From Paraburkholderia haematera (GTDB lineage Bacteria; Pseudomonadota; Gammaproteobacteria; Burkholderiales; Burkholderiaceae), in NCBI RefSeq assembly GCF_905220975.1, contig NZ_CAJNBK010000011.1, positions 62,001-126,000 of the forward strand: a stretch of DNA of 64,000 nucleotides, written 5' to 3'. The position numbers and the translations under genes are program-made. Below the pieces are notes generated by a model. It was not told the DNA's origin, made no database searches, and saw only the letters and a list, made by a program, of their open reading frames with translations. Positions 1 through 8,506 of this stretch are shown here, in pieces. How positions within the stretch are numbered: the stretch's first letter is position 1; each line of letters begins with the position of its first letter.

Positions 1-255
1 CGACTTGAGCCGGTCGTCGAAGTTATCGATATCGATTTCCATGAATTTGCGCGCTTCCAGGTCCGGCAGAAGCGTGGTGGATTGACCTGCCAGATCGGCG
101 ACGACGCCCATGACGAACGGGATTTCGACTTTGCGCTCGCTGCCGTAGAGCTCGACGTCATACTCGATCTGGACGCGAGGTGCGCGATTACGGGCAATGA
201 ACTTCTGTCCAGTTGCGTTTGCTGGGGTTGCTTTCGATCCGTTCGAAATGGCCAT
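1..255 (-). CDS. tssB: Type VI secretion sheath small subunit TssB (partial, 3' end outside window)
   Basis: This is the N-terminal 85 codons of TssB/VipA/ImpB, which pairs with TssC to build the contractile cytoplasmic sheath of the type VI secretion system. Reading leftward from the ATG at 255, the peptide contains the family stretch RVQIEYDVELYG, then a VEIPFVMGVVADLAG segment and MEIDIDNFDDRLK near the cut edge. The gene starts 51 bases after the tssA stop on the same strand, so the two are very likely co-transcribed. The family is usually about 160-170 residues, so roughly half is missing to the left. The family call is secure from these motifs. Confidence 0.93.
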   Translation of the reverse strand, partial: MAISNGSKATPANATGQKFIARNRAPRVQIEYDVELYGSERKVEIPFVMGVVADLAGQSTTLLPDLEARKFMEIDIDNFDDRLKS

Positions 256-306
256 TTCAAGCTCCACTGTTTTCACTGGCTGTGATTTGCGCTGCGTGGG
301 CGCCGC

Positions 307-1374
307 TCAATTGACCGCAACACCTGATAGCCGCTCCGGCTGGCCTGTCAGAACATCAAGTTGCGGCAACGCGGCCGGCGCCAACTCGCGCACGATTTCA
401 TAAAAAGTCATATGCATCAGACGCTGAGCCCGTCGCAACAGGAGGGGGACCGGATGGCCGGGTTCCGCTCGCTCCAGATACACGCACGCGTTTTCCAGTG
501 CGGCGATGACATCTTCACGCGTTCGTATCGACATCGATCCGGCAGCCGCTGTGTGAACGTTGCCGGCATGTGGGCGCTCGGTGGGCGTGGCGATCGCCGG
601 CACTGGCAGCGGCGATTCGGCACACCGCGAGGACGAGGCAATGTCGGATGGTTCGCCGATCGCCTGATAGACAACACGCAACGGACCCTCTACCGCGATT
701 GGGTCGGGTACCCAGGAGGAATCGAGGTGTGCGGAGATCTGCCGCTGGATGCGTTCGATCGCGTACAGCAGTTGTTGAATCACCATGGATTCCTCGCGCG
801 CGCCTTTGAGCGTGGCCCGCAACTCCGTTTGCAGGGTGACGTCCGACGCAGGAAATCCGCACACGGTTGCCGATTGTTTCCGTTCGAGAATCGCAGCGGC
901 GTCGCGCAGGGAGAGTTGACCGAACCGCCAGAGTAGCAGCGGGGCGCCGCGTGCACTGCGGCCAAGTGCCTGCTGGTCAGTCAGCGCCGCGATTGCGTTT
1001 AGCCGCGGCAACGGATCGAATTCGCCCGCTGTTTCAAGTTGGGGGTGGACATGCTCCCAGTATTGATCGAGGACATAGGCGGCGAGCGACAGGCCTCGGG
1101 CATATCCGGCAAGGCCGGTCATCTTCGTCCAGGCAAGCGTCAATAACGCGATGACGCGCAAATCCACGGTGCGGCTGAGCAATGCAACGGCCAATGTCTC
1201 CACATGCGGCCAATCCGGCGCGACAGCTGGAATCAGGGCTTCGCCAAATTGCTGCTCGCGACTGCCGGTTGCAACCTGCTGCAACGTGGTGAACGCTGCG
1301 TCATATTCTAGATCGGCACCACACGGCTGTTCAAGACTGATGGGTCCGATTTGATTGCTCAGTACGGTATTCAT
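307..1374 (-). CDS. tssA: Type VI secretion protein TssA (ImpA family)
   Basis: TssA is the cytoplasmic cap/adaptor protein that helps prime baseplate and sheath polymerisation. The 355-residue product has the N-terminal ImpA_N signature ISLEQPCGADLEYD at about residues 12-25. It also has the C-terminal ImpA-type helix pair SIRTREDVIAALE...HPVPLLLRRAQRLM at about 285-325. A low-complexity Pro/Ala/Ser linker near 240-285 separates the two. It is the promoter-proximal gene of the leftward unit that continues with tssB. The upstream 700 bases are gene-free and partly AT-rich, so the promoter should lie there. The start at 1374 is the only ATG that precedes the conserved N-terminus. Confidence 0.92.
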   Translation of the reverse strand: MNTVLSNQIGPISLEQPCGADLEYDAAFTTLQQVATGSREQQFGEALIPAVAPDWPHVETLAVALLSRTVDLRVIALLTLAWTKMTGLAGYARGLSLAAYVLDQYWEHVHPQLETAGEFDPLPRLNAIAALTDQQALGRSARGAPLLLWRFGQLSLRDAAAILERKQSATVCGFPASDVTLQTELRATLKGAREESMVIQQLLYAIERIQRQISAHLDSSWVPDPIAVEGPLRVVYQAIGEPSDIASSSRCAESPLPVPAIATPTERPHAGNVHTAAAGSMSIRTREDVIAALENACVYLERAEPGHPVPLLLRRAQRLMHMTFYEIVRELAPAALPQLDVLTGQPERLSGVAVN

Positions 1375-2092
1375 CTCTGTTTGCTCGGGTCTGGATCCTG
1401 ACTAATTTGAGGTGGGCGCGTATTTGGAACTAATCTGATTGATAAATTGGTTATTAGGAATTGTTAAGATAATTTCTTAATTAAGCGCAATTTTCTGCGT
1501 CTCTTTTAAGAATGGATTGGAATCTTCTTAAAACCCGCTGGGCCGCTTGGGGACGTTTCCCCGCCGAGCGGCGCGGCCAGGCTCAGCTGGCAGGCGAAGC
1601 ATAGGGGTAGCGATTGCAAAAGGTCAATTTAATCAGGATGCCGAAATGGTGTGTGCGATTAAATGTGTTGGGGCTGATGTTATTGCGGCTTTGCCAATAT
1701 GGCAAGCTAATTTTTATTATTTCATAAGGCGGATTTTATGAATTTATTAGGATAGGCAAAAGTTAGCTTGGCGTAGATATTAAGCGCGTGATTCGTCGTC
1801 CGGTATTGATGGCTATTTGAGGCTGCGATAAATATGGGACGACAAGGGAATTGGCGCAGCAGTCTGTCCGGTTCGATCGGAATGGTTCGGACTGTAGACG
1901 ACCCCAGCCGATAGAGGTATGGCCGGGCAAGCCATGTGATGTCGGGCGCTTTACTTGAGTAAATGTCGCAAGGTGGGGGGGGCGGGGCCGACGCTGCGTG
2001 GCTCGCTTCTGCATCAAGCAACCGATCCTTGCCCGCGAGAGGCGGCATCCCGTTGAGGGTGGGCCTGTGCAAAAAATGCGACCCAAAACAAA
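1375..2092. other. Gene-free, partly AT-rich region upstream of tssA
   Basis: About 720 bases without a convincing gene. Two stretches (about 1420-1535 and 1610-1800) are clearly more AT-rich than the surroundings. The first holds a perfect inverted repeat, TTTTAAGAA at 1504-1512 and TTCTTAAAA at 1525-1533, with further TTAAG motifs just left of it. The second holds the palindrome TTGCCA-ATA-TGGCAA at 1691-1705. Short open frames exist on both strands but have no ribosome-binding site and no recognisable protein. The tssA promoter is expected here; I could not find a sigma-54 type -24/-12 element on the tssA strand. Confidence 0.6.
1504..1533. promoter_or_regulatory. AT-rich inverted repeat upstream of the T6SS genes
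   Basis: The 9-bp arms TTTTAAGAA and TTCTTAAAA match perfectly across a 12-base spacer, about 130 bases upstream of the tssA start. Neither strand shows a terminator-like T-run after a GC stem, so an operator-like role is more plausible than termination. The binding protein is unknown. Confidence 0.35.
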
Positions 2093-2120
2093 AAAACCGC
2101 CTAGCAAGCTGGGCGGTTTT
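2093..2120 (-). terminator. Rho-independent terminator after tRNA-Pro
   Basis: The stem AAAACCGCC (2093-2101) pairs with GGCGGTTTT (2112-2120) around a 10-base loop. It is flanked by an A-run on the left, which is a T-run on the minus strand. It sits about 30 bases past the CCA end of the leftward tRNA-Pro gene, so it terminates the tRNA (or ispB-tRNA) transcript. Confidence 0.8.
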
Positions 2121-2147
2121 TCGAGCCTTGAACTAACAAGGCAAATC

Positions 2148-2224
2148 TGGTCGGGGTGAGAGGATTCGAACCTCCGGCCTCTACGTCCCGAACGTAGCGC
2201 TCTACCAGGCTAAGCTACACCCCG
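2148..2224 (-). tRNA. tRNA-Pro (anticodon CGG)
   Basis: Read on the minus strand, the acceptor 5' strand is CGGGGTG (2224-2218) and pairs with CACCCCG at 2158-2152, followed by discriminator A and an encoded CCA (2150-2148). The anticodon arm is CTACG-TTCGGGA-CGTAG, giving anticodon CGG. The T-loop GTTCGAATC is canonical. At 77 nt including CCA the cloverleaf is complete. It lies between ispB and a strong terminator. Confidence 0.97.
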
Positions 2225-2262
2225 ATCTGTACTGCTGGACTCTTACGGTGTTTCAGTCTCGT

Positions 2263-3255
2263 TCAAGACTGTCTTGCCGTCGAGTAAGAACATAATTCTA
2301 GCAGGCTATCTTTGAAAATGGAATCGGGAAATGAAGAAATTGCTGCAGCTGCGGCAAGCGCTTCCTGCTTCGCGCACTCGAGGGTGTGATCCAGCGCGCC
2401 GGAGCGCGTGATCGCTTCGAAAATAGTGTCGAAACGGTCCGTGCCGCCTTGTTCGATGGCTTCCCGCGCGAGCGCCGATTGCTCGGGCGTGCCGCGTTCG
2501 ATCAGGTAAATCAGCGGGAGCGTGGGCTTGCCTTCACGCAGATCGTCGCCGGCGTTCTTGCCCATCGATTCAGCCGTGCCCGTGTAGTCGAGCCAGTCGT
2601 CCATGATCTGGAACGCGGTGCCGATGCGGCGGCCGAATTCCGCCGCCGCGGCTTCGGTTTTTGCATCCGAACCGGCCAGCACCGCGCCGAGCTGGGCCGC
2701 TGCTTCGAACAGCTTGGCGGTTTTGTAGCGGATCACCTGCATGTAGCGCGCTTCGTCCACATCGGCGTCGTGCATGTTCAGCAACTGCAGCACTTCGCCC
2801 TCGGAGATGATGTTGGTCGCCTCCGACAGGATTTCCATCACCCGCATTTTGCCCACGCCGACCATCATCTGGAACGAGCGCGAGTACAGGAAGTCGCCGA
2901 CCAGCACGCTCGCGGCGTTGCCGAATAGCGCGTTGGCGGTCTGGCGGCCGCGCCGCAGATCGGATTCGTCGACCACGTCGTCGTGCAGCAGCGTGGCCGT
3001 GTGGATGAATTCCACCACGGCGGCCAGTTCGTGCCGATGCCCGGTGGTTTCACCCAGCGCACCCGCCACCAGCAGCAGCAGCGCGGGCCGCAGCCGTTTG
3101 CCCCCGGCGCTGATGATGTACTCGGAGATCTGATTGATCAGCATCACGTCGGAAGCCAGACGGTGCCGTATGACGCGATTGACCTGCTGCATGTCTTCGG
3201 CGATCGGAGCGAGCAGGCTGGCGGCGTTGGAGGAGGGGGTGGCAGTCGACGACAT
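2263..3255 (-). CDS. ispB: Octaprenyl (polyprenyl) diphosphate synthase
   Basis: A trans-prenyltransferase that elongates farnesyl diphosphate with isopentenyl diphosphate to make the ubiquinone side chain. The 330-residue protein has GGKRLRPALLLL at 51-62, the first aspartate-rich motif HDDVVDESDLRRG at 91-103 and the second, DDWLD, at 219-223. All Mg-diphosphate-binding aspartates are present. Its length matches the E. coli enzyme (about 323). It is transcribed away from rplU, as in other Burkholderia-type genomes, with tRNA-Pro 38 bases downstream. Octaprenyl specificity is inferred from the neighbourhood and lineage. Confidence 0.93.
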   Translation of the reverse strand: MSSTATPSSNAASLLAPIAEDMQQVNRVIRHRLASDVMLINQISEYIISAGGKRLRPALLLLVAGALGETTGHRHELAAVVEFIHTATLLHDDVVDESDLRRGRQTANALFGNAASVLVGDFLYSRSFQMMVGVGKMRVMEILSEATNIISEGEVLQLLNMHDADVDEARYMQVIRYKTAKLFEAAAQLGAVLAGSDAKTEAAAAEFGRRIGTAFQIMDDWLDYTGTAESMGKNAGDDLREGKPTLPLIYLIERGTPEQSALAREAIEQGGTDRFDTIFEAITRSGALDHTLECAKQEALAAAAAISSFPDSIFKDSLLELCSYSTARQS

Positions 3256-3411
3256 GATGGCTGAATTGGGTAGTGCCGCGAATTATAAGGCGAATCGCGA
3301 CAGTTCCGGGCCGCGGGCTGCGGCACGGCGCGACGAAGGCGGCGACAAGGCCGCGTGCCGGGGCTGAACGGCAAGGCGCCGGGCGGCGCGCGCGGTGACG
3401 CTCAATGAGTT

Positions 3412-3440
3412 TTGACCGAGCAGCTAACTCTATGTATAAT
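3412..3440 (+). promoter_or_regulatory. Sigma-70-type promoter of rplU-rpmA
   Basis: TTGACC (3412-3417) and a perfect TATAAT (3435-3440) are separated by 17 bases, close to consensus. Transcription would start near 3447, giving a leader of about 48 nt before the rplU ATG. Confidence 0.8.
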
Positions 3441-3494
3441 CACGGGTTTCCGCGCGCGGTGCGTGGGAAAAATGAACACAGAGTGAGGTTCTCA

Positions 3495-3806
3495 ATGTAC
3501 GCGGTCATAAAAACCGGTGGCAAGCAGTATAAAGTTGCTGTCGGCGAAAAACTTAAAGTAGAACAGATACCGGCAGACATTGACGCTGAAATCACGCTCG
3601 ACCAGGTTCTCGCAGTGGGCGAAGGCGAATCGATTAAGTTCGGTACGCCGCTGGTCAGTGGGGCTTCCGTCAAGGCTACCGTCGTGTCGCAAGGTCGTCA
3701 CGCAAAAGTGACCATCTTCAAGATGCGTCGCCGGAAGCACTACCAGAAGCATGGCGGCCACCGCCAGAACTATACCGAACTGCGCATCGACGCGATCAAC
3801 GCGTAA
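3495..3806 (+). CDS. rplU: 50S ribosomal protein L21
   Basis: A 103-residue large-subunit protein that binds 23S rRNA. The start is MYAVIKTGGKQYKVAVGEK and the C-terminus has the basic KMRRRKHYQKHGGHRQNYTE segment typical of L21. The reading frame is open upstream to 3405, but the conserved N-terminus and the ribosome-binding site GAGTGAGG just before 3495 fix the start. It heads the rplU-rpmA unit, 25 bases before rpmA, behind a near-consensus promoter. Confidence 0.98.
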   Translation: MYAVIKTGGKQYKVAVGEKLKVEQIPADIDAEITLDQVLAVGEGESIKFGTPLVSGASVKATVVSQGRHAKVTIFKMRRRKHYQKHGGHRQNYTELRIDAINA

Positions 3807-3831
3807 GCGCAACGGTTAAGGAGCAAATCAA

Positions 3832-4095
3832 ATGGCACACAAAAAGGCAGGCGGATCATCCCGCAACGGCCGCGACTCTGAATCGAAGCGCCTCGGCGTC
3901 AAGGTTTACGGTGGCCAGGCTATCAACGCTGGCGGCATCATCGTTCGCCAACGCGGCACGCGTATGCACCCGGGCGAAAACGTCGGTATCGGCAAGGATC
4001 ACACCTTGTTCGCGCTGACGGACGGCCACGTCAATTTCTCGACGAAGGGCGCAGCGAAGAAGCACATGGTCAACGTCGTCCCGGCAGCAGTCTGA
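3832..4095 (+). CDS. rpmA: 50S ribosomal protein L27
   Basis: An 87-residue ribosomal protein that reaches toward the peptidyl transferase centre. The N-terminus MAHKKAGGSSRNGRDSESK and the segment GGIIVRQRGTRMHPG are diagnostic. There is no N-terminal cleavage extension of the Firmicute kind. A GGAG ribosome-binding site lies about 8 bases before the ATG. It is co-transcribed with rplU and followed by a strong terminator. Confidence 0.98.
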   Translation: MAHKKAGGSSRNGRDSESKRLGVKVYGGQAINAGGIIVRQRGTRMHPGENVGIGKDHTLFALTDGHVNFSTKGAAKKHMVNVVPAAV

Positions 4096-4124
4096 GTTTA
4101 ATCAGGCACGGGCTTCAGGACCGG

Positions 4125-4158
4125 AAAAAGGCCCCGCGAAGTTCGCGGGGCCTTTTTT
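4125..4158 (+). terminator. Rho-independent terminator after rpmA
   Basis: The stem AAAAAGGCCCCGCGA pairs with TCGCGGGGCCTTTTT, followed by a T-run, 30 bases past the rpmA stop. The GC-rich core makes it a strong terminator that separates rplU-rpmA from obgE. Confidence 0.9.
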
Positions 4159-4324
4159 ATTGCAGCGCTTTTTGTCCGAAGAATGGGCGGATCGAATGGC
4201 CATATCGGCGCGGCTAGCCGATCGGCTGATTGCTCACCGCACGGCGGGCGCGGCAAAATAGCATCATCGGAAAGCATCAACCCAGCAGCACCATCTAGCA
4301 GCACACCACGGGACGGAGTTACGC

Positions 4325-5446
4325 ATGAAGTTCATTGACGAAGCGAGGATTGAAGTCATCGCCGGCGACGGAGGGGATGGCAGCGCGTCGATGCGCCGCG
4401 AGAAATTCGTTCCGTTCGGCGGCCCGGATGGCGGCGACGGCGGCCGGGGCGGCAGCGTGATCGCGGTCGCGGACCGCAACATCAACACGCTGATCGACTA
4501 CCGCTACGCGAAAAAACATTTGGCGCGCAACGGCGAAAACGGCCGCGGCGCGGACTGCTACGGCAAGGGCGGTGACGACATCACGCTGCGCATGCCGGTC
4601 GGCACGACCATTTCCGATATGGAAACCGGCGAGCTGATCGCCGACTTGACCGAGCACAACCAGAGCGTGCAGATCGCGCAGGGCGGCGCGGGCGGTCTCG
4701 GTAACCTGCATTTCAAATCCAGTACGAACCGCGCGCCGCGTCAAAAAACCGACGGCAAGCCCGGCGAGCGCCGCATGGTGCGCCTCGAACTGAAGGTGCT
4801 GGCCGACGTCGGTCTGCTCGGCATGCCGAACGCCGGCAAGTCGACCTTCATCTCGTCGGTGTCGAACGCGCGGCCGAAGATTGCGGATTACCCGTTCACG
4901 ACGCTCGCGCCGAATCTCGGCGTGGTGCGTGTCGGGCCGAGCCGCAGCTTCGTGATTGCCGACATTCCTGGCTTGATCGAAGGCGCGGCGGAAGGCGCCG
5001 GTCTCGGTCACCAGTTCCTGCGTCACCTGCAGCGTACCGGGCTGCTGCTGCATATCGTCGACCTCGCACCGTTCGACGAAGCAGTTGACCCGGTTGCGGA
5101 AGCCAAGGCGATCGTCAACGAGCTGCGCAAGTACGACGAACTGCTGTATGAGAAAACCCGCTGGCTCGTGCTGAACAAGCTCGACATGGTGCCCGAAGAC
5201 GAGCGCGAAGCGCGCGTTGCGGCATTCCTCGAAGGCTTCGGCTGGGACGGCCCGGTGTTCGAAATCTCGGCGCTGACCGGCCAGGGTTGCGAGAATCTTT
5301 GCTACGCGGTGTTCGACCACATCGCGGCGCATTCAGACGCGCAGCGCGCGGCTGAAGCCGAAGATCTCGCCGCTGACGTGCGCTTCCGCGAGAAACCGGA
5401 AGCACCGGCTCCTGCTTCGGACGACGCCGGCGTCGACCCGCAGTAA
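4325..5446 (+). CDS. obgE: Obg-family GTPase ObgE/CgtA
   Basis: A ribosome-associated GTPase involved in 50S maturation and stress/cell-cycle control. Residues 1-158 form the glycine-rich Obg fold (GDGGDGSASMRREKFVPFGG near 14-33). The G domain follows with G1 GMPNAGKS at 166-173, the TT switch element near 192, G3 DIPG at 213-216 and G4 NKLD at 284-287. The C-terminal tail from about 340 is acidic and Ala/Pro-rich and lacks a TGS domain, as in proteobacterial ObgE. It lies downstream of rplU-rpmA and just before proB, the usual proteobacterial order. Confidence 0.97.
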   Translation: MKFIDEARIEVIAGDGGDGSASMRREKFVPFGGPDGGDGGRGGSVIAVADRNINTLIDYRYAKKHLARNGENGRGADCYGKGGDDITLRMPVGTTISDMETGELIADLTEHNQSVQIAQGGAGGLGNLHFKSSTNRAPRQKTDGKPGERRMVRLELKVLADVGLLGMPNAGKSTFISSVSNARPKIADYPFTTLAPNLGVVRVGPSRSFVIADIPGLIEGAAEGAGLGHQFLRHLQRTGLLLHIVDLAPFDEAVDPVAEAKAIVNELRKYDELLYEKTRWLVLNKLDMVPEDEREARVAAFLEGFGWDGPVFEISALTGQGCENLCYAVFDHIAAHSDAQRAAEAEDLAADVRFREKPEAPAPASDDAGVDPQ

Positions 5447-5520
5447 TAACAAGCCTGAGCGCCGGCGCTCGCAAAGGGCAGCCGGCAATGCATCACGCGT
5501 CATCTTGGAGACCGCGCACA

Positions 5521-6639
5521 ATGCGTTCCGTCATCGCAGATTCCCGGCGATTGGTAGTGAAAGTCGGCTCGAGCCTCGTCACCAATGACGGGCGCGGCCT
5601 CGATCATGCTGCGATCGGCCGGTGGGCCGCGCAGATTGCCGCATTGCGCGCGCAAGGCAAGGAAGTGGTGCTGGTCAGTTCGGGCGCCATTGCCGAAGGG
5701 ATGCAGCGGCTCGGCTGGACCAAACGGCCTCGGGAAATCGACGAATTGCAGGCGGCCGCGGCTGTCGGTCAAATGGGCCTCGCGCAAGTCTATGAAAGCC
5801 GCTTTGCCGAGCATTCGATCCAGACTGCGCAGATTCTGCTAACCCACGCCGATCTGGCCGACCGCGAACGCTATCTGAACGCGCGTTCCACGTTGTTGAC
5901 GCTGCTGCGTCTGGGCGTTGTGCCGATCATCAACGAGAACGACACGGTCGTCACCGACGAAATCAAGTTCGGCGACAACGACACGTTGGGCGCATTGGTC
6001 GCCAATCTGATCGAAGGCGATGCGCTCGTTATCCTTACCGATCAGCAAGGTCTTTTTACCGCCGACCCGCGCAAGGATCCGAACGCAACGCTCGTCCAGC
6101 AGGCCGACGCCGGTGCGCCGGAACTCGAGGCGATGGCGGGCGGCGCGGGTTCGAGCTTGGGCCGCGGCGGCATGCTGACCAAGATTCTTGCCGCCAAACG
6201 CGCGGCACACAGCGGCGCAAATACCGTGATCGCGAGCGGGCGTGAAGCGGATGTGCTGTCACGGCTGGCCTCGGGCGAGGCCATCGGCACGCAGTTGATC
6301 GCGCGCACTGCACGCATGGCGGCGCGCAAGCAATGGATGGCCGATCACCTGCAAGTGCGCGGTCACGTGGTGATCGACGACGGCGCGGTCGAAAAGCTGA
6401 CTGAAGGCGGCAAGAGTTTGCTGCCCATCGGCATCGTCGGTGTGCAGGGCGCGTTTGCGCGCGGCGAAGTGATCGCTTGCCTGAGCGCGACAGGGCGTGA
6501 AGTTGCGCGCGGCCTGACGAACTACAGCAGCGCCGAAACCAAGTTGATTCAGCGGCGTCCGAGCGGCGAGATTGAATCGGTGCTCGGCTATATGCTGGAG
6601 CCTGAGGTGATCCACCGCGACAATCTTGTGCTGGTCTGA
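5521..6639 (+). CDS. proB: Glutamate 5-kinase
   Basis: Catalyses ATP-dependent phosphorylation of L-glutamate, the first step of proline synthesis. The 372-residue product has an N-terminal amino-acid-kinase domain (VVKVGSSLVTNDGRG near 12-26, VVLVSSGAIAEG near 49-60, INENDTVV near 138-145). A C-terminal PUA domain spans about 285-365. The frame opens at 5488, but ATG 5521, with GGAG about 10 bases upstream, fits the conserved N-terminus. It is 74 bases after obgE and probably in its transcript. The partner proA is not in this window. Confidence 0.95.
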   Translation: MRSVIADSRRLVVKVGSSLVTNDGRGLDHAAIGRWAAQIAALRAQGKEVVLVSSGAIAEGMQRLGWTKRPREIDELQAAAAVGQMGLAQVYESRFAEHSIQTAQILLTHADLADRERYLNARSTLLTLLRLGVVPIINENDTVVTDEIKFGDNDTLGALVANLIEGDALVILTDQQGLFTADPRKDPNATLVQQADAGAPELEAMAGGAGSSLGRGGMLTKILAAKRAAHSGANTVIASGREADVLSRLASGEAIGTQLIARTARMAARKQWMADHLQVRGHVVIDDGAVEKLTEGGKSLLPIGIVGVQGAFARGEVIACLSATGREVARGLTNYSSAETKLIQRRPSGEIESVLGYMLEPEVIHRDNLVLV

Positions 6640-6668
6640 CTCCCGGGCAGGGCTCGCAGGACAGACAA

Positions 6669-6704
6669 AAAAAGCCGTTCCAGCGTGAACTGGAACGGCT
6701 TTTT
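6669..6704. terminator. Bidirectional terminator between proB and the CNP1-like gene
   Basis: AAAAAGCCGTTCCAG and CTGGAACGGCTTTTT form a long perfect stem around CGTGAA, with A-run and T-run on the two sides. It can therefore end both the rightward proB and the leftward lipoprotein transcripts. Confidence 0.9.
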
Positions 6705-6752
6705 CACGTTCGCGGCGGCTTCCAGATTTGAAGCACGCTCGCGAAAACCGGC

Positions 6753-7310
6753 TTAGTGAATCAGTGAGGTCTGTGTGCGCTTGTAGCGGATGTTCTCGAC
6801 AATCTGCTTTGCGCTGCCCGTAGGCATCTTGCTCGTACACAGATAATCCTGATACAGCGTTGCCTGATAGGCGTTCAGCGCGCCATTCTCGATGCGCCTG
6901 AAGTCGTTGGCGACGGTTTGGTCCCAGCCATCGTGGTCGGCGTTCAGCCCCGCATACTGGCGCCATTCGTACGTGTCGCAGCGAATCCCTTCGTAGTTCA
7001 CGTTGCGCGCGCCGCTTGGGCTTGTTACGACGACGGTGTAGCGCACCACCCCGTCGGTGCCGACGCTAAGCGAATTTTTATCGATCGCGAACTGCAGCGG
7101 CGTGTTGCCGGAGACCTCGAACGGCAGCAGATTCGAGTCTTGCGGCAGCGGCGGCAACGTGTCCACCTTGTTTTCAACCCAATTGGTCGGCCGGTCCAGC
7201 AAGTAGGTAAACGCGCTGTCGTCTTTATTGGTGGGTTTGCCGGCGCTCGAACAACCAGCCAGCAGGGCGCCGGTGGCGACGCACGCCACGACGAGAGCAA
7301 GTGCTTTCAA
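6753..7310 (-). CDS. CNP1-like family lipoprotein
   Basis: A 185-residue predicted envelope lipoprotein of unknown function. The N-terminus is a lipoprotein signal peptide: hydrophobic run LALVVACVATG and lipobox LLAGC near residue 20-24. The best start is TTG at 7310 with GAGGAA just upstream. The frame stays open further back, but an earlier start would put an unlikely polar stretch before the signal peptide. The mature part has the WRQYAGLNADHDGWDQTV segment typical of the CNP1-like family. It lies next to rppH on the same strand (76-base gap), a pairing common in Burkholderia-type genomes. The family call rests on recognition rather than on a known activity. Confidence 0.75.
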   Translation of the reverse strand: MKALALVVACVATGALLAGCSSAGKPTNKDDSAFTYLLDRPTNWVENKVDTLPPLPQDSNLLPFEVSGNTPLQFAIDKNSLSVGTDGVVRYTVVVTSPSGARNVNYEGIRCDTYEWRQYAGLNADHDGWDQTVANDFRRIENGALNAYQATLYQDYLCTSKMPTGSAKQIVENIRYKRTQTSLIH

Positions 7311-7386
7311 TATGGTTTCCTCGAAAGACTGGCGCGGCTCATTGAGCCGCGCCAGCGGAGGCGGCGTGGACAGCCGCACAGAGTTG

Positions 7387-8133
7387 TTAATTGCGTACGC
7401 CGGGGCGGAACAGCGAGCCGGCGGCGGTTTCGCGATCCGATTCGCCTTCGTGTTCCGACTCGGAGCCAACCTCGGCTACCGACCCGGAACTCTGACCGCA
7501 ATCAGACGCGATCGTCGTGTGAATCGACGTTTCGATGCTGAGCGTGGTCACCGAGGTGGTGACCGTCATCATCGTCGAATCCGGCGGACCTTCCATTGAC
7601 GACGCTATCCGGGGATAGCGGGGCCCATGGTGCCCGACAGGTTTTTCCGCACGCGGCGCAGCCCGGCGCATGAAACGGGATAGCTCCGTCAGCGCCAACT
7701 GATACACATCCCGCTTGAACTCGATCACACAGTCGAGAGGCACCCAATACTCGTTCCAGCGCCACGCATCAAACTCAGGGTGGTCGGTGGCGCGCAAGCA
7801 TATATCGCAATCGCGTCCAACCATCCGGAGTAAAAACCAGATTTGTTTCTGGCCGCGGTAATGACCGCGTACTTCGCGCTTGATGAACTTGTCAGGCACC
7901 TCGTAACGCAACCAGTCGCGCGTGCGACCGATCACCTTGACGTGCTCAGGATGCAGCCCGGTTTCTTCGTGTAACTCCCGATACATCGCTTGCACGGGGG
8001 TCTCTCCGTACTTGATGCCCCCTTGCGGAAACTGCCAGGAATGTTCACGGAGCCGTTTGCCCCAAAACACCTCGTTGTGCGCGTTCAAGAGGATGATGCC
8101 GACGTTCGGGCGAAAGCCTTCACGATCCAGCAT
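7387..8133 (-). CDS. rppH: RNA pyrophosphohydrolase (Nudix), with long C-terminal tail
   Basis: Removes pyrophosphate from the 5' end of triphosphorylated mRNA, which triggers decay. Residues 1-165 match RppH: MLDREGFRPNVGIILLN at the start and a Nudix box GGIKYGETPVQAMYRELHEE near 38-57, with the catalytic glutamates present. The start at 8133 is set by this conserved N-terminus. The protein runs to 248 residues against about 176 in E. coli. The extra tail of some 75 residues is rich in Ser, Thr and Glu and probably disordered. A TATAAT-like -10 lies on the minus strand at 8172-8167. It is divergent from proS. Confidence 0.94.
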   Translation of the reverse strand: MLDREGFRPNVGIILLNAHNEVFWGKRLREHSWQFPQGGIKYGETPVQAMYRELHEETGLHPEHVKVIGRTRDWLRYEVPDKFIKREVRGHYRGQKQIWFLLRMVGRDCDICLRATDHPEFDAWRWNEYWVPLDCVIEFKRDVYQLALTELSRFMRRAAPRAEKPVGHHGPRYPRIASSMEGPPDSTMMTVTTSVTTLSIETSIHTTIASDCGQSSGSVAEVGSESEHEGESDRETAAGSLFRPGVRN

Positions 8134-8506
8134 ACAACCACCTTCGAATCCTTTAAAATTGCTTTGATTATAAACAGATAACGGACCCGACGCACCGATT
8201 CGCACCAGATTGGAACGATTCGCCGCAAAACGCCCGCGTTTGCGGTAGCCTGTCAGTCTTTCCGTGCCTTACCCCTTGCTGCAAAGGCTTTGCGCGGCGG
8301 CTTCAGTGCCGCGATCGGGCCGGTTTTGCCGGGGTTTTGCCTGGTATATGTGCGGGCCGTTCGCCGGGGCTGAGCCGCGTCCTGGCCAGATTTTGGCTGG
8401 GTGCTCGGCAAGTCCGTGCCGGTTCCAGGCCGGGTCTGTATCGATTTCCCTACCGTTTTCACCTTTCGGGCGGTCCCTCCGGAGCCGCCGCTTTTGGAAA
8501 ATCTGA
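8134..8506. other. Intergenic region between divergent rppH and proS
   Basis: 373 bases with no supportable gene. The rppH side carries TATAAT on the minus strand (8172-8167) with a poor -35. The rest is a GC-rich stretch that would be the proS promoter and leader; I saw no clear -35/-10 pair or riboswitch. The only ribosome-binding signal is the GGAAAA about 10 bases before the proS ATG. Confidence 0.5.
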
